Assembly (NCBI RefSeq): GCF_000300455.3
Contig: NZ_CP007215.2
Location: 3,720,001 to 3,784,000 of the forward strand
DNA: 64,000 nt
Direction of reading: 5' to 3'
From: Kosakonia sacchari SP1
GTDB taxonomy: Bacteria > Pseudomonadota > Gammaproteobacteria > Enterobacterales > Enterobacteriaceae
The notes beneath the pieces are model-generated. The model had not been told where the DNA came from and did no database searches. It saw nothing but the letters and a program-made list of their open reading frames with translations. Of this stretch, positions 1-10,779 are shown one piece after another. Positions within the stretch are counted from its first letter, which is position 1. Every line of letters starts with the position of its first letter. The translations under genes were made by a program, and so were the position numbers.

Positions 1-569
1 CCTTTGTTGCACCCTACCGGCAGGATTTCCAGGCAGTCCATCGCGGAGAAACACGAGTGCGCACGTGCGCCCAGCGCCTCATTTAGTTGAATGCGCAAAC
101 GGCAAAGATCGTCGTGACCGCCAACAAAGCAGATTTTGGTCACGTCATGCGCTGGCAGGCGTTTGAGATCGGTGAGCTGGTAGGTAAATCCGCTATAAAG
201 GTGCGCCTGCAACGTCTCTGGCAGCGCTTTGTCGGTCAACCAACCCGAATCATTGAAAACGTGGACTGTAGCTTCGGTTTCCCAGCGACTGTGCAGCACC
301 AGATCGGCCACTTCCGGGTTGAGATCCTGGCGATACAGCACCTCACCTTCACGAGAGTGGATCCGCGTACCGTTACCGGTAATTAAAAAGGCATCCATCG
401 CGATAGCTCTGAGAATGCGGCGCATCTCCAGCGCGTGCCGCCCGGTTGCAAAAGCGAGCGTCACCTCCCGCTCATGTAAGCGCCGGAGTGTAGCTAACGT
501 TCGATCGCCCAAACGATGGTCGGGCATTAACAGGGTGCCATCCATGTCAAAAGCGGCCAGACGTGCCAT
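1..569 (-). CDS. cof: HMP-PP phosphatase Cof, 3' part cut off by window edge
   Basis: HAD-superfamily phosphatase. In E. coli, Cof hydrolyses the thiamine precursor HMP-PP and other small phosphate esters in the cytosol. The start ATG is at 569 and translation begins [18 protein letters not shown]. This contains the HAD motif I DxDGT with the nucleophile and acid/base aspartates at residues 8 and 10. About 190 of the usual ~272 residues are present. The frame stays open to base 1, where it reads [13 protein letters not shown], the Cof segment leading into motif III. The C-terminal third lies outside the window. The gene is transcribed divergently from ybaE, with about 110 bp between the starts. 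The family assignment is secure from near-identity to the E. coli protein. Confidence 0.95.
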   Translation of the reverse strand, partial: MARLAAFDMDGTLLMPDHRLGDRTLATLRRLHEREVTLAFATGRHALEMRRILRAIAMDAFLITGNGTRIHSREGEVLYRQDLNPEVADLVLHSRWETEATVHVFNDSGWLTDKALPETLQAHLYSGFTYQLTDLKRLPAHDVTKICFVGGHDDLCRLRIQLNEALGARAHSCFSAMDCLEILPVGCNK

Positions 570-679
570 GATTTTTCTCCGCTTGTAGTGCGTTTTTGTG
601 AAATTCAGTGTTGTGTTCCAGTATTGCGTGGGATATACGGAAGTAATAGTGAATAGATGAAAATTATTGTTCCGGGTTT

Positions 680-2377
680 ATGCGACAACTGAATCGGCTT
701 AATCAATACCAGCGTCTGTGGCAGGCATCTGCCGGAGAGGCGCAATCCGTCAGCATTCGTGAACTGGCGACGCGCTGTTTTTGCAGCGAGAGGCATATGC
801 GCACGCTGCTGCGCCAGATGCAGGACGCGGGTTGGTTAAACTGGCACTCGCAATCCGGGCGCGGCAAGCGCGGTGAGCTTCATTTTCTCGTCACACCTGA
901 ATCCCTGCACAGCGAAATGCTGGAGTTCGCATTAAACACCGGGCAGCAGCAGAACGCGCTAGCACTGGCGCAGCTCGATCCTGACGATCTGCGGGCGTTG
1001 CTCAATCCCTTTTTGGGTGGCTTATGGCAAAACGAAACGCCGACGCTGCGCATTCCCTATTATCGCCCGCTGGATCCGCTGGTACCGGGATTTCTTCCCG
1101 GCCGTGCGGAACAGCATTTAGCCGGGCAGATTTTTAGCGGCTTAACGCGTTTCGTGACGCGCAGTTTCCAGCCGCAGGGCGACCTGGCGCATCACTGGGA
1201 TGTCAGCCCCGATGGGTTGTGCTGGCGTTTTCATCTGCACTCAACGTTGCACTGGCATAACGGCGACGCCGTGACGGCTGAACAGTTGCAGGCGCAACTG
1301 CACAAGCTGCTGACGCTGCCCGCCCTGCAAAAGCTGTTTGCCAGCGTCGAGCGTATCGACATAACGCATCCCTGGTGTTTGACCTTCAAGCTGCATCACC
1401 CGGATTACTGGCTGGCGCACAGGCTAGCCAGCTATGGCAGCCGTCTGGCGCACCCGCAACAACCGATGCTGGGTACCGGCCCTTTTCGGCTGGTGACATT
1501 CAGCCGGGAGCTGGTTCGTCTGGAAAGCCACGACTATTACCACCTGGGCCACCCGCTGCTTAAAGCGGTGGAATTTTGGATAACCCCGCAACTCTTTGAG
1601 CAAGATCTTGGCACCAGTTGTCGACACCCGGTACAGATTGCCATCGGCGAGGCTGATGAGTTGCAGCACTTGCAGCCGGTGAGTAACAGTATCAGCCTGG
1701 GGTTCTGCTACCTTACTCTGCGTCCGGGTGCGCGGTTGAATGACGCCCAGCTACGCCGGCTGGTGCAGATTATTCACCACTCTTCGCTACTGCAAACGCT
1801 GCCGCTGGATGAGGATCTCATCACGCCAAGTCGGGAGCTTTTACCCGGCTGGCAAATGCCAGACTGGCCCACAGAACAGGTTTCGCTGCCGAATAAACTT
1901 ACGCTGGTTTATCACTTACCCGTGGAGTTACACACCATGGCGGAACAGTTTAAGCGGCATTTACAGACACTTGGCTGTGAACTGACGGTGATTTTCCATA
2001 ACGGCAAAAACTGGGAAGGGTGTACTCAGCTCGCCAGCGCCGATTTGATGATGGGTGACAGGCTAATCGGCGAAGCGCCAGAATGCACGCTGGAACAGTG
2101 GCTGCGCTGCGATCCGCTGTGGCCAAACCTGCTGAGCGCTCAACAGTTTGCGCATCAGCAAGCCACACTGGATGCAGTTCAACGCCAACCCGACGAACAG
2201 CAGCGCAACCGCGCACTACAGGATGTTTTTTATCACTTGATGGACAACGCTATTCTCACCCCGATGTTTAATTATCAGTACCGCATTAGTGCGCCACCGG
2301 GCGTGGAAGGGATCCACCTGAATACGCGCGGCTGGTTTGATTTTGCCGAGGCCTGGCTCCCTGCTCCATCGCTGTGA
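680..2377 (+). CDS. ybaE: SgrR-family transcriptional regulator YbaE
   Basis: A 565-residue protein, against 566 in E. coli. The N-terminal ~110 residues form a winged-helix DNA-binding domain (MRQLNRLNQYQRLW, then CSERHMRTLLRQ as the recognition-helix region). The rest is a solute-binding-protein domain of the SBP_bac_5 (oligopeptide-binding) type, as in the sugar-phosphate stress regulator SgrR. It has no signal peptide, so the binding domain is cytoplasmic and probably senses a small ligand. The ligand and targets of YbaE are not known to me. The start is the first ATG after a short divergent region shared with cof. The Shine-Dalgarno sequence is weak (ccgggttt). The gene ends 66 bp before queC in the same direction. 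Confidence 0.9.
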   Translation: MRQLNRLNQYQRLWQASAGEAQSVSIRELATRCFCSERHMRTLLRQMQDAGWLNWHSQSGRGKRGELHFLVTPESLHSEMLEFALNTGQQQNALALAQLDPDDLRALLNPFLGGLWQNETPTLRIPYYRPLDPLVPGFLPGRAEQHLAGQIFSGLTRFVTRSFQPQGDLAHHWDVSPDGLCWRFHLHSTLHWHNGDAVTAEQLQAQLHKLLTLPALQKLFASVERIDITHPWCLTFKLHHPDYWLAHRLASYGSRLAHPQQPMLGTGPFRLVTFSRELVRLESHDYYHLGHPLLKAVEFWITPQLFEQDLGTSCRHPVQIAIGEADELQHLQPVSNSISLGFCYLTLRPGARLNDAQLRRLVQIIHHSSLLQTLPLDEDLITPSRELLPGWQMPDWPTEQVSLPNKLTLVYHLPVELHTMAEQFKRHLQTLGCELTVIFHNGKNWEGCTQLASADLMMGDRLIGEAPECTLEQWLRCDPLWPNLLSAQQFAHQQATLDAVQRQPDEQQRNRALQDVFYHLMDNAILTPMFNYQYRISAPPGVEGIHLNTRGWFDFAEAWLPAPSL

Positions 2378-2443
2378 AGAAGCTGGTCGCTGCCAGCCGC
2401 TCGCGCTACCATAGCGCTTTATTTGTCATTGTCAGGAAGAATT

Positions 2444-3139
2444 ATGAAACGTGCCGTTGTCGTGTTTAGTGGCGGACAAGACTCCACAACCTGCCTTGTT
2501 CAGGCGTTGCAGCACTACGATGAAGTGCATTGCGTGACTTTTGATTACGGGCAGCGTCATCGCGCCGAAATTGATGTGGCACGAGAACTTGCGCTAACGC
2601 TGGGCGCACGCGCACATAAAGTGCTGGATGTAACGCTGCTGAATGAACTGGCGGTGAGTAGCCTGACGCGCGACAGCATTCCGGTTCCGGATTATGAACC
2701 CGACGCGACCGGCATTCCGAACACCTTCGTGCCGGGACGTAATATTCTGTTTCTGACACTGGCCGCCGTATATGCCTATCAGGTGCAGGCGGAAGCAGTG
2801 ATCACCGGCGTATGCGAAACGGATTTTTCCGGTTATCCCGACTGCCGCGATGAGTTTGTTAAGGCGCTGAATCATGCGATCAACCTGGGCCTGGCAAAAG
2901 AGATTCGTTTTGAAACGCCGCTGATGTGGATTGATAAAGCCGAGACCTGGGCGCTCGCGGATTACTGGGGCAAGTTGGATCTGGTTCGCAGCGAGACGCT
3001 GACCTGCTATAACGGCATCAAAGGCGATGGCTGCGGGCATTGTGCCGCCTGTAACCTGCGCGCCAATGGTTTACAGCACTACCTGGCGGACAAACCCGCC
3101 GTGATGGCGGCAATGAAACAGAAAACCGGGCTCAAGTAA
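2444..3139 (+). CDS. queC: 7-cyano-7-deazaguanine synthase QueC
   Basis: Converts 7-carboxy-7-deazaguanine to preQ0 using ATP and ammonia, a step in queuosine biosynthesis in the cytosol. The 231 residues match E. coli length. The PP-loop SGGQDSTTC sits at residues 9-17. A C-terminal zinc-binding cluster reads [17 protein letters not shown] chose the ATG at 2444 ([11 protein letters not shown]) because a good Shine-Dalgarno (caggaagaa) precedes it. An in-frame ATG seven codons upstream lacks this and has no counterpart in E. coli. The later queuosine genes tgt and queA are also in this window near 51-53 kb. A GC-rich hairpin follows the stop. Confidence 0.96.
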   Translation: MKRAVVVFSGGQDSTTCLVQALQHYDEVHCVTFDYGQRHRAEIDVARELALTLGARAHKVLDVTLLNELAVSSLTRDSIPVPDYEPDATGIPNTFVPGRNILFLTLAAVYAYQVQAEAVITGVCETDFSGYPDCRDEFVKALNHAINLGLAKEIRFETPLMWIDKAETWALADYWGKLDLVRSETLTCYNGIKGDGCGHCAACNLRANGLQHYLADKPAVMAAMKQKTGLK

Positions 3140-3151
3140 GCACGCTACACG

Positions 3152-3182
3152 GCCCGGTGAGCGAGCGCGCCACCGGGCTTTA
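3152..3182 (+). terminator. Probable terminator hairpin after queC
   Basis: Perfect 8-bp arms gcccggtg (3152-3159) and caccgggc (3171-3178) enclose an 11-base loop, followed by a short T run. The tail is weak, so termination efficiency is uncertain. It lies between the convergent ends of queC and fadM. Confidence 0.55.
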
Positions 3183-3236
3183 GCCTGATGGCGGCATTGC
3201 GTTATCCGAACGACGAAACGGTGCTTAAAGGATGAA

Positions 3237-3644
3237 TTAGTCGCCTTCGCGGATCATCTTTTCAAGCCTTTCTCTCAGTTCGCTTTCCAGCGCCAGCGCT
3301 TTTTGCGTTTTGAGATCGATACAGACAAACGTCACCAGCGCGTCAGCAACCATTTGCCCCTCAGGGTTCAATGTCACAGCCTGGCTCAGCACACCGCTTT
3401 TGCCATTAATCTGCTGCACATGGCTGGTTACCGTAAGCACATCGCCCAATACGGCCGGACGGCGATAGTTGATATTGATATTGACCACCACGAAAGCGAT
3501 GTTGTTGGCGGTCATCCATTTAAAGCTCTCGTTGTTTTCCAGCCCATCCCAGCGCGCCTCTTCAAGAAACTCCAGATAGCGGGCATTATTCACATGTTGG
3601 TAGACATCAAGATGAAAACCACGAACTTTGATTTGCGTCTGCAT
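3237..3644 (-). CDS. fadM: Long-chain acyl-CoA thioesterase FadM (YbaW)
   Basis: A hotdog-fold thioesterase of the 4HBT/YbgC type, 135 residues (E. coli about 132). E. coli FadM cleaves 3,5-tetradecadienoyl-CoA and similar by-products of oleate beta-oxidation. The N-terminal hotdog signature LDVYQHVNNARYLEFLEEAR contains the Asp and the HVNNARY segment that form the active site. The gene reads toward queC. Its promoter region carries a perfect palindrome matching the FadR operator (separate entry). This agrees with the known fatty-acid repression of fadM in E. coli. Confidence 0.93.
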   Translation of the reverse strand: MQTQIKVRGFHLDVYQHVNNARYLEFLEEARWDGLENNESFKWMTANNIAFVVVNININYRRPAVLGDVLTVTSHVQQINGKSGVLSQAVTLNPEGQMVADALVTFVCIDLKTQKALALESELRERLEKMIREGD

Positions 3645-3680
3645 AGCGCTTCAACCTTTACCGTTTATAGTTATAGAGAC

Positions 3681-3704
3681 AGAGGTCATACTGGTATGAC
3701 CTCT
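3681..3704 (-). promoter_or_regulatory. Predicted FadR operator upstream of fadM
   Basis: A perfect inverted repeat: agaggtcata (3681-3690), ctgg, tatgacctct (3695-3704). The core ctggtatgacc fits the FadR consensus (CTGGTCNGACC type). It sits about 40 to 60 bp upstream of the fadM ATG, next to candidate -10 hexamers (tataac/tataaa on the minus strand). FadR control of fadM is established in E. coli. The site itself is inferred from sequence. Confidence 0.65.
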
Positions 3705-3739
3705 TTATTCTGGCAAAGATTAGCGACTACGCAAGCGGC

Positions 3740-4138
<399 letters not shown>

Positions 4139-4201
4139 TCAACGCCAGGCAACAATAACCACAACAAAGGATGCAGACAAAACACAAACATTCAAAATGG
4201 A

Positions 4202-4223
4202 AAAGGCCGCGAAAACGGCCTTT
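4202..4223 (-). terminator. Intrinsic terminator downstream of ppiD
   Basis: An 8-bp hairpin, aaaggccg (4202-4209) with cggccttt (4216-4223). It lies in the gap between ppiD and ybaV, is followed on the minus strand by a T-rich tail, and is symmetrical enough to act on both strands. Confidence 0.7.
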
Positions 4224-4271
4224 AAGGTTTGCAGAGTATTACTCTTTTTTTGCGAGGCGCATCGAGCCTTT

Positions 4272-6149
4272 TTATTGCTGTGGTTCAGCGACGATATCAC
4301 CCAGTTTGATCTTGGCTTCTTTACGCAGGTTGCTCATCAACGCTTCAAAAGCGATTTGCGCATTGTTCTGCGTGATGCCCTGCACCATCGCTTTCTTCTG
4401 CGCATCCGGCATCGTGCCTGCTTTCACTTCATCCAGCGCCATAATAACGACATTGCCTTGCTGATCGTTGGCGGTGCCGAAGGAAGGCTTATCTTTTGCT
4501 GGCAGCGGCAGATTGAATGCCGCCTGGCTTACCGGATCCTGTCCAGTACGTGCCAGCGTTTTTGCCTCACCAAAGCTCAGGCCAGCCGCTTTCAGCGCAT
4601 CATCACCTTTACCGGCTTTCAGCTCACCCAGCAGTTTATCCGCATCGAGTTTTGCTTGTTGCTCCGCTTTGTTGTGCTTCACGATATCGCTGACCTGAGT
4701 TTTTACTTGGTCCAGCGGCTTGATCGCTTCGGCTTTGTGATCGGAGATACGCAGCACAAATGCGCGGTCACCATCAACAGTGATGATATCGGAGTTGCTG
4801 CCTGGCGTACCGTTCTGCCCTACCAGACCACCATTGAAAATGGCATCGCTTACCGGTTTGAAATTCAGCTCTTCCGGCAGATTATCGCGACCGAACCAGC
4901 CGGTCTGAACTGCTTTGGCACCAGCAGCCTGCTCAGCACCCGCCAGCGATTCGTTATCGTTGCTCGCCGCTTCGCTCACTTTCTGCTGCAGCGCGTACCA
5001 TGCATCCAGCGCTTTTTCCTGTTTCACTTTCGCTGCCAGTTCATCACGCACATCGTTCAGCGGTTTCACCTGCGCAGGCTGGATATCATCCAGACGTGCA
5101 ACCAGGTAACCCACTGAAGATTTAATGACACCAGAGAGTTGGCCTTTCTCTTTCAGACCGGCGTTTTTCAGCTCTTCCGGCGTGGTGGTATCTTCAAGCC
5201 AGCCCATATCACCGCCGTTACGCGCAGAGATGATGTCCGCAGATTTCGCTTTTGCCAGCGCCGCAAAGTCCGCGCCTTTTTTCAGCTCATCCAACACCGC
5301 TTTCGCTTCGTCTTCCGTTTTGGTCTGGATAATGCTGTATCGATTACGCTGCGGCTGAGTGAACTGATCTTGATGCTGATCGTAATAGGCCTGGATTTGC
5401 TCGTCGGTGACGTTTTCCTGCATTGATGCAGCATCCAGCTTGATATAGCTTACGCGGAACTGCTCCGGCGAGATAAAGCGGCTCTTGTTCTGATCGTAGT
5501 AGCTGGCAATTTCTTCATCGCTCGCGGTCTGCTTCGCTGCCAGCGCGTTGACATCAATTACCGCCTGGCGCACAACACGCTGTTGAGCGACCAGCTCAGC
5601 CAGCTCATCGGTCTCACCTTTGAGCATGAAATCCGTACCGGCAACGGCATTAATCAATTGCTGAGAAGTTAACTGATTGCGCAGCGCCTGAGCATATTGA
5701 TCGGTGCTCATCCCCATCTGGTTTACGATGGCGCTGAAGCGATTGTTATCAAATTTACCGTTAGCCTGGAATGCCTGAGTAGCGAAAATCGCTTTTTTCA
5801 CCTGATCATCGCTAATGCCAAGACCCAGGTTTTTTGCGTACTGATCCAGCAGCGCTTCATCAATTAAGCGGTTGAGCACTTGCTGACGCACCGATTTCAT
5901 ATAGTTTTCGTTAGCAGCCAGCTCAGAGAACTGATCGCCCAGCTGTTGCGCCATGCGGTTGCGCTCGCTATTCACCGCATTTTCAAACTGTGAACGGCCG
6001 ATTTCCTGACCATTAACTTTTGCGGCGTAATTATTGTTACCGCCAATCAGGTAGTTACCTACGCCAGTCAAAATGAATGACACGATAATCAAACCCAAAA
6101 TGATCTTGAGCACGACGTGATTTGCCGCCGCGCGTAAATTGTCCATCAT
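4272..6149 (-). CDS. ppiD: Periplasmic chaperone / peptidyl-prolyl isomerase PpiD
   Basis: An inner-membrane-anchored periplasmic folding factor, associated with the SecYEG exit in E. coli, that assists outer-membrane and secreted proteins. It has 625 residues (E. coli 623). A single N-terminal transmembrane anchor spans residues ~13-35 (VLKIILGLIIVSFILTG). SurA-like chaperone regions surround a parvulin domain at residues ~265-355 (starting PQRNRYSIIQTK and containing GGDMGW). The MMDNLR start matches the family. It follows hupB on the same strand after a terminator. Confidence 0.96.
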   Translation of the reverse strand: MMDNLRAAANHVVLKIILGLIIVSFILTGVGNYLIGGNNNYAAKVNGQEIGRSQFENAVNSERNRMAQQLGDQFSELAANENYMKSVRQQVLNRLIDEALLDQYAKNLGLGISDDQVKKAIFATQAFQANGKFDNNRFSAIVNQMGMSTDQYAQALRNQLTSQQLINAVAGTDFMLKGETDELAELVAQQRVVRQAVIDVNALAAKQTASDEEIASYYDQNKSRFISPEQFRVSYIKLDAASMQENVTDEQIQAYYDQHQDQFTQPQRNRYSIIQTKTEDEAKAVLDELKKGADFAALAKAKSADIISARNGGDMGWLEDTTTPEELKNAGLKEKGQLSGVIKSSVGYLVARLDDIQPAQVKPLNDVRDELAAKVKQEKALDAWYALQQKVSEAASNDNESLAGAEQAAGAKAVQTGWFGRDNLPEELNFKPVSDAIFNGGLVGQNGTPGSNSDIITVDGDRAFVLRISDHKAEAIKPLDQVKTQVSDIVKHNKAEQQAKLDADKLLGELKAGKGDDALKAAGLSFGEAKTLARTGQDPVSQAAFNLPLPAKDKPSFGTANDQQGNVVIMALDEVKAGTMPDAQKKAMVQGITQNNAQIAFEALMSNLRKEAKIKLGDIVAEPQQ

Positions 6150-6295
6150 GGTGTAACAACACTCCGCTGTAGGTGACTGTAGATCTCAGGCAGCTCAAGT
6201 TGCCTGCTGCGTGTAAGCGCGTATTTTGACAAGAAAACGGGGTAATTGTTAGCCCGTATCGCGTATTAACTCGCAGAAAGTGCGTCTGCACAAAT

Positions 6296-6321
6296 AAAAA
6301 AGGCACATCTCACGATGCGCC
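6296..6321 (-). terminator. Intrinsic terminator of hupB
   Basis: On the minus strand, ggcgcatc-gtga-gatgtgcc is followed by a run of T (the a-run at 6296-6301 on the plus strand). The stem contains one G-T pair. It lies between hupB and ppiD. Confidence 0.85.
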
Positions 6322-6358
6322 CTTGTAGTTTGTCGCTATCCCTTCAAAGGGAAGGCGA

Positions 6359-6631
6359 TCAGTTTACTGCGTCTTTCAGTGCTTTGCCTGCGCGGAAACC
6401 AGGAACTTTAGCCGCAGCAATGGTGATTTCTTTGCCGGTCTGAGGGTTGCGGCCAGTACGGGCAGCACGCTCTTTAACAACAAAAGAGCCAAAACCTACC
6501 AGCGCTACGTCGTCCCCGGATTTCAAAGAATCAGTAACGGCAGCAATAAAAGCATCTAACACACGTCCAGCCGCAGCTTTAGAGATGTCAGCATCTGCGG
6601 CAATCTTGTCTACCAGTTGAGATTTATTCAC
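6359..6631 (-). CDS. hupB: DNA-binding protein HU-beta
   Basis: The nucleoid-associated HU beta subunit, 90 residues, full family length. It begins [20 protein letters not shown]. The beta-arm that inserts into the minor groove is seen as [20 protein letters not shown] (residues ~55-75), including the conserved proline. It forms homodimers or heterodimers with HU-alpha. It sits between lon and ppiD, as in E. coli. Its own terminator and the lon terminator bracket it, so it is probably a single-gene transcription unit. Confidence 0.98.
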   Translation of the reverse strand: MNKSQLVDKIAADADISKAAAGRVLDAFIAAVTDSLKSGDDVALVGFGSFVVKERAARTGRNPQTGKEITIAAAKVPGFRAGKALKDAVN

Positions 6632-6771
6632 TCTACTCTTCCTCTCTTTATAATTTATATCGCACCTGAATCCTTCACAGCGCGACCGCGCAGCAGTTAT
6701 ATCAGGCCTGTCATGCCCTTACAACACCAGTTGATGATGACACACCCAACCAGCAATCTAAATTAGCTATA

Positions 6772-6811
6772 CAAAAAAAGGCTGGCAAGTCCGAAATCAC
6801 TCACCAGCCTT
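6772..6811 (-). terminator. Intrinsic terminator of lon
   Basis: On the minus strand, an aaggctgg/ccagcctt stem (6804-6811 with 6778-6785) encloses an 18-base loop and is followed by seven T residues. It begins about 30 bp past the lon stop. Confidence 0.9.
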
Positions 6812-6841
6812 GTTTTTATTAACGCACTTTGCGCAAGGTCA

Positions 6842-9196
6842 CTATTTTGCCGTTACGACTTGCATACCAAAGGGTTCATTCTGCAGCGCAAGGGCGAGAA
6901 CTTCTTCGATACGCTTAACCGGATGGATATCCAGATCGGCAACAACGTTGTCCGGAATCTCTTCCAGATCGCGTTTGTTTTCGTAAGGAATCAGAACAGT
7001 CTTAATGCCCCCACGATGCGCCGCCAGCAGTTTTTCTTTCAGACCGCCAATTGGCAGAACCTGGCCGCGCAGGGTAATTTCCCCTGTCATCGCCACATCT
7101 GCACGAACCGGGTTACCGGTCAGACAAGAAACCAGCGCGGTGCACATCGCAATACCAGCGCTCGGACCATCTTTCGGCGTCGCACCTTCCGGCACGTGAA
7201 CGTGAATATCACGTTTTTCATAGAAATCGCCGTTGATACCGAGTTTTTCCGCACGGGCACGCACCACAGTCAGCGCCGCCTGGATAGACTCCTGCATCAC
7301 TTCGCCCAGAGAACCGGTATAAGTCAGCTTACCTTTGCCTGGTACGCAGGCGGTTTCAATGGTCAGCAAGTCGCCACCCACTTCCGTCCAGGCCAGACCG
7401 GTGACCTGACCTACGCGGTTTTCATCGTCCGCACGGCCGTAATCAAAGCGCTGCACGCCAAGATAATCGTGCAGGTTTTCACCGTTGATTTCGATATGCT
7501 TCAAAGACGGATCCAGCAATAGCTGTTTCACCGCTTTTCGGCACAGTTTCGAAATTTCACGCTCCAGACCACGCACACCCGCTTCACGCGTGTAGTAACG
7601 AATGATGCCGACAATAGCGCTGTCATCAACCGTTAACTCATTAGGTTTCAGTGCATTACGTTCGATTTGCTTGGTCAGCAGATGACGTTTAGCAATGTTC
7701 AGTTTTTCGTCTTCGGTGTACCCAGAAAGACGGATCACTTCCATACGATCCAGCAGCGGCGCCGGAATATTCATGGAGTTGGAGGTCGCAACGAACATGA
7801 CGTCGCTGAGATCGTAATCCACTTCCAGATAGTGATCGCTAAACGCCACGTTCTGTTCAGGATCCAGCACTTCCAGCAGTGCTGAAGCCGGATCGCCGCG
7901 CATGTCAGACGACATTTTGTCGATCTCATCAAGCAGGAACAGCGGGTTTTTAACGCCCACTTTCGCCATCTTCTGAATCAGTTTGCCCGGCATTGAGCCG
8001 ATGTAAGTACGGCGGTGACCGCGGATTTCCGCTTCATCACGCACGCCGCCCAGCGCCATGCGGATGTATTTGCGCCCGGTAGCTTTCGCAATGGACTGAC
8101 CCAACGAGGTTTTACCAACCCCCGGAGGTCCCACCAGGCACAGAATCGGTCCTTTCAGCTTGTTCATACGGCTCTGGACCGCAAGATACTCAAGGATGCG
8201 GTCTTTGACACGTTCGAGGCCGTAGTGGTCGGTATCCAGAATTTCCTGCGCCTGACGCAGATCTTTTTTGACCTTGCTACGCGCGTTCCATGGTACCTGC
8301 ACCATCCATTCGATATAGCCGCGCACTACGGTTGCTTCCGCAGACATCGGCGACATCATTTTCAGCTTTTGCAGTTCAGATTCGGCTTTCTCTTTTGCCT
8401 CTTTCGGCATTTTCGAGGCGTCGATTTTACGCTTCAGCGCTTCGTTTTCGTCCGGCGCGTCATCCATTTCGCCCAGCTCTTTCTGAATGGCTTTCATCTG
8501 TTCATTCAGATAGTACTCACGCTGGGATTTCTCCATCTGCTTTTTCACGCGATTGCGAATGCGTTTCTCAACCTGCAGCAGATCGATTTCAGACTCCATC
8601 ATCGCCATCAGATATTCCAGACGTTCGTTGACGTCGGACATCTCCAGCACGGACTGCTTATCCGCCAGTTTCAGCGGCATGTGTGCAGCGATGGTGTCAG
8701 CCAGACGCGCAGGATCGTCGATGCTATTGAGCGACGTCAGCACTTCTGGCGGAATTTTTTTGTTGAGCTTGATATAGCCTTCAAACTGGCTGATCGCCGT
8801 GCGCACCAGCACTTCTTGCTCGCGCTCATCGATAGCTGGCGAGTCAAGGTATTCTGCTTTCGCAGAGAAGTGCTCACCATCGTCGGCAAGCGTGGTAATG
8901 CGCGCGCGCTGAAGCCCCTCGACCAGCACTTTCACCGTGCCATCGGGCAGTTTCAACATTTGCAAAATAGACGCCACGGTCCCGACGGTGAAAAGATCGT
9001 TTACACCCGGCTCATCCGTTGAGGCTTCCTTCTGTGCAACCAGCATGATTTTTTTATCATGGTCCATGGCCGCTTCCAGACAACGGATAGATTTTTCCCG
9101 TCCCACAAATAACGGAATGACCATGTGCGGATAAACCACCACATCGCGCAACGGCAATACGGGGATTTCAATGCGTTCAGAACGCTCAGGATTCAT
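6842..9196 (-). CDS. lon: ATP-dependent protease Lon
   Basis: A cytosolic AAA+ serine protease that degrades misfolded and regulatory proteins. It has 784 residues, exactly the E. coli length. Its parts are an N-terminal substrate-binding domain starting [20 protein letters not shown], a Walker A GPPGVGKT (near residue 356), and a C-terminal protease domain. The catalytic serine is in [11 protein letters not shown] and the lysine in [12 protein letters not shown]. The frame stays open 36 codons upstream of 9196. I chose MNPERSE because it matches the family and follows a purine-rich RBS (aagagagagctct). The upstream extension overlaps the heat-shock promoter region. Confidence 0.98.
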   Translation of the reverse strand: MNPERSERIEIPVLPLRDVVVYPHMVIPLFVGREKSIRCLEAAMDHDKKIMLVAQKEASTDEPGVNDLFTVGTVASILQMLKLPDGTVKVLVEGLQRARITTLADDGEHFSAKAEYLDSPAIDEREQEVLVRTAISQFEGYIKLNKKIPPEVLTSLNSIDDPARLADTIAAHMPLKLADKQSVLEMSDVNERLEYLMAMMESEIDLLQVEKRIRNRVKKQMEKSQREYYLNEQMKAIQKELGEMDDAPDENEALKRKIDASKMPKEAKEKAESELQKLKMMSPMSAEATVVRGYIEWMVQVPWNARSKVKKDLRQAQEILDTDHYGLERVKDRILEYLAVQSRMNKLKGPILCLVGPPGVGKTSLGQSIAKATGRKYIRMALGGVRDEAEIRGHRRTYIGSMPGKLIQKMAKVGVKNPLFLLDEIDKMSSDMRGDPASALLEVLDPEQNVAFSDHYLEVDYDLSDVMFVATSNSMNIPAPLLDRMEVIRLSGYTEDEKLNIAKRHLLTKQIERNALKPNELTVDDSAIVGIIRYYTREAGVRGLEREISKLCRKAVKQLLLDPSLKHIEINGENLHDYLGVQRFDYGRADDENRVGQVTGLAWTEVGGDLLTIETACVPGKGKLTYTGSLGEVMQESIQAALTVVRARAEKLGINGDFYEKRDIHVHVPEGATPKDGPSAGIAMCTALVSCLTGNPVRADVAMTGEITLRGQVLPIGGLKEKLLAAHRGGIKTVLIPYENKRDLEEIPDNVVADLDIHPVKRIEEVLALALQNEPFGMQVVTAK

Positions 9197-9276
9197 AGAG
9201 CTCTCTCTTAGTTTAAAGTCCGCCAGGTAATCAGGTGACGTGACTGTGCAACACGCACCATTAACATGTAAAGCAG

Positions 9277-9305
9277 TATATGGGGATGTTTCCCACACAT
9301 TCAAC
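9277..9305 (-). promoter_or_regulatory. Predicted sigma-32 (heat-shock) promoter of lon
   Basis: On the minus strand, gttgaat (-35, 9299-9305) is followed 13 bp later by ccccatata (-10, 9277-9285). This matches the sigma-32 pattern CTTGAA...CCCCAT. It lies about 80-110 bp upstream of the lon ATG. Heat-shock control of lon is established in E. coli, and the sequence here is nearly the same as I recall for that promoter. Confidence 0.85.
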
Positions 9306-9324
9306 GCTGTGTTTACGGAAAAAT

Positions 9325-9352
9325 AAAAGGGGAGATAAAATCCCCCCTTTTC
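9325..9352 (-). terminator. Intrinsic terminator of clpX
   Basis: On the minus strand, aaaaggggg...ctcccctttt forms a G/C stem with A and T flanks just past the clpX stop and upstream of the lon promoter. Confidence 0.75.
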
Positions 9353-9379
9353 GATTAACTGATTGTAAGATTTGGTTAA

Positions 9380-10654
9380 TTATTCGCCAGATGCCTGCTG
9401 CGCTTCCGGCTTGCCATAAATCAGCAAGGGTTTGGTTTGACCCGCGATGACCGACTCATCAATCACCACTTTCTCGACATCTTCAAGCGATGGAAGGTCA
9501 TACATGGTGTCCAGCAGCGCGGCTTCAACGATAGAACGCAGCCCACGAGCACCGGTTTTGCGCACCATTGCTTTCTTAGCAATAGCGTCGAGCGCTTCGT
9601 CGCGGAATTCGAGATCCACGCCTTCCAGGTTGAACAACGCCTGGTACTGCTTCGTCAGGGCGTTTTTAGGCTCTTTCAGAATCTGAATAAGTGCTTCTTC
9701 GCTCAATTCACTCAGCGTTGCAACGACCGGCAGACGCCCGATGAATTCAGGAATCAGACCGAATTTGATCAAATCTTCCGGTTCAACCTGCGCCAGCAGT
9801 TCGCCTTCGTTGGCTTTTTCAGATTTTCCTTTCACCGTTGCGCCAAAACCAATGCCGGAGCCAGTTTCAACACGGTGAGAAATCACTTTATCCAGCCCTG
9901 CGAACGCACCACCACAGATAAACAGGATTTTAGAGGTATCAACCTGCAAAAACTCCTGCTGCGGATGCTTACGTCCACCCTGCGGCGGAACTGCAGCTAC
10001 GGTACCTTCGATCAGTTTTAGCAGCGCCTGCTGTACACCTTCGCCGGAAACGTCACGGGTAATCGACGGGTTATCAGACTTACGGGAAATCTTGTCGATT
10101 TCATCGATGTAGACAATCCCGCGCTGCGCTTTCTGCACATCGTAGTCGCACTTCTGCAGCAGTTTCTGAATGATATTTTCCACGTCTTCACCCACGTAAC
10201 CTGCTTCGGTTAACGTCGTGGCATCGGCCATAGTGAACGGGACATCCAACAGGCGCGCCAGCGTTTCCGCCAGCAACGTTTTACCGGAACCTGTCGGCCC
10301 GATAAGCAGAATGTTACTTTTACCCAGTTCAACGCCGTTGCTGGTGTCGCCATTGCGCAGACGTTTGTAGTGGTTATATACCGCAACCGCCAGCACTTTT
10401 TTCGCCTGCTCCTGACCGATGACATAATCATCAAGATGGTGGCGAATTTCATGCGGAGTCGGCAGCGCGCTGCGCTCGCGATGCGGCGCAACTTCTTTAA
10501 TCTCTTCGCGAATAATGTCGTTACACAGATCCACACATTCGTCGCAGATATACACGGATGGTCCGGCGATCAGCTTACGCACTTCATGCTGGCTTTTGCC
10601 GCAAAAAGAGCAGTACAACAGTTTGCCCGAACCATCTTTGCGTTTATCTGTCAT
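9380..10654 (-). CDS. clpX: ClpXP unfoldase subunit ClpX
   Basis: An AAA+ unfoldase that recognises tagged substrates (for example ssrA-tagged) and feeds them to ClpP. It has 424 residues, full length. The N-terminal zinc-binding domain has the Cys pairs CSFC and CDEC at residues ~15-40. Walker A is GPTGSGKT, the pore loop GYVGED, and Walker B VYIDEID. The IGF loop that docks on ClpP is seen in [10 protein letters not shown]. It lies 125 bp downstream of clpP on the same strand, the usual clpP-clpX operon. Confidence 0.98.
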   Translation of the reverse strand: MTDKRKDGSGKLLYCSFCGKSQHEVRKLIAGPSVYICDECVDLCNDIIREEIKEVAPHRERSALPTPHEIRHHLDDYVIGQEQAKKVLAVAVYNHYKRLRNGDTSNGVELGKSNILLIGPTGSGKTLLAETLARLLDVPFTMADATTLTEAGYVGEDVENIIQKLLQKCDYDVQKAQRGIVYIDEIDKISRKSDNPSITRDVSGEGVQQALLKLIEGTVAAVPPQGGRKHPQQEFLQVDTSKILFICGGAFAGLDKVISHRVETGSGIGFGATVKGKSEKANEGELLAQVEPEDLIKFGLIPEFIGRLPVVATLSELSEEALIQILKEPKNALTKQYQALFNLEGVDLEFRDEALDAIAKKAMVRKTGARGLRSIVEAALLDTMYDLPSLEDVEKVVIDESVIAGQTKPLLIYGKPEAQQASGE

Positions 10655-10779
10655 GAGTCAAAACCTCTTATCTGTTCTTTGTGCCGCACATGACGACGCA
10701 TATGCCATTCCAGGCGCAAAACGTTACTCAAGCGTGTGCCGCTTGTACCCAATAGTATAGCGGCACCTGTAGCCTGAGC

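Noticed and set aside
9197-9379. Possible small RNA between clpX and lon
   Set aside because: A small RNA has been reported in this interval in E. coli, but here I can only see the lon promoter and the clpX terminator, with no independent promoter-terminator pair.
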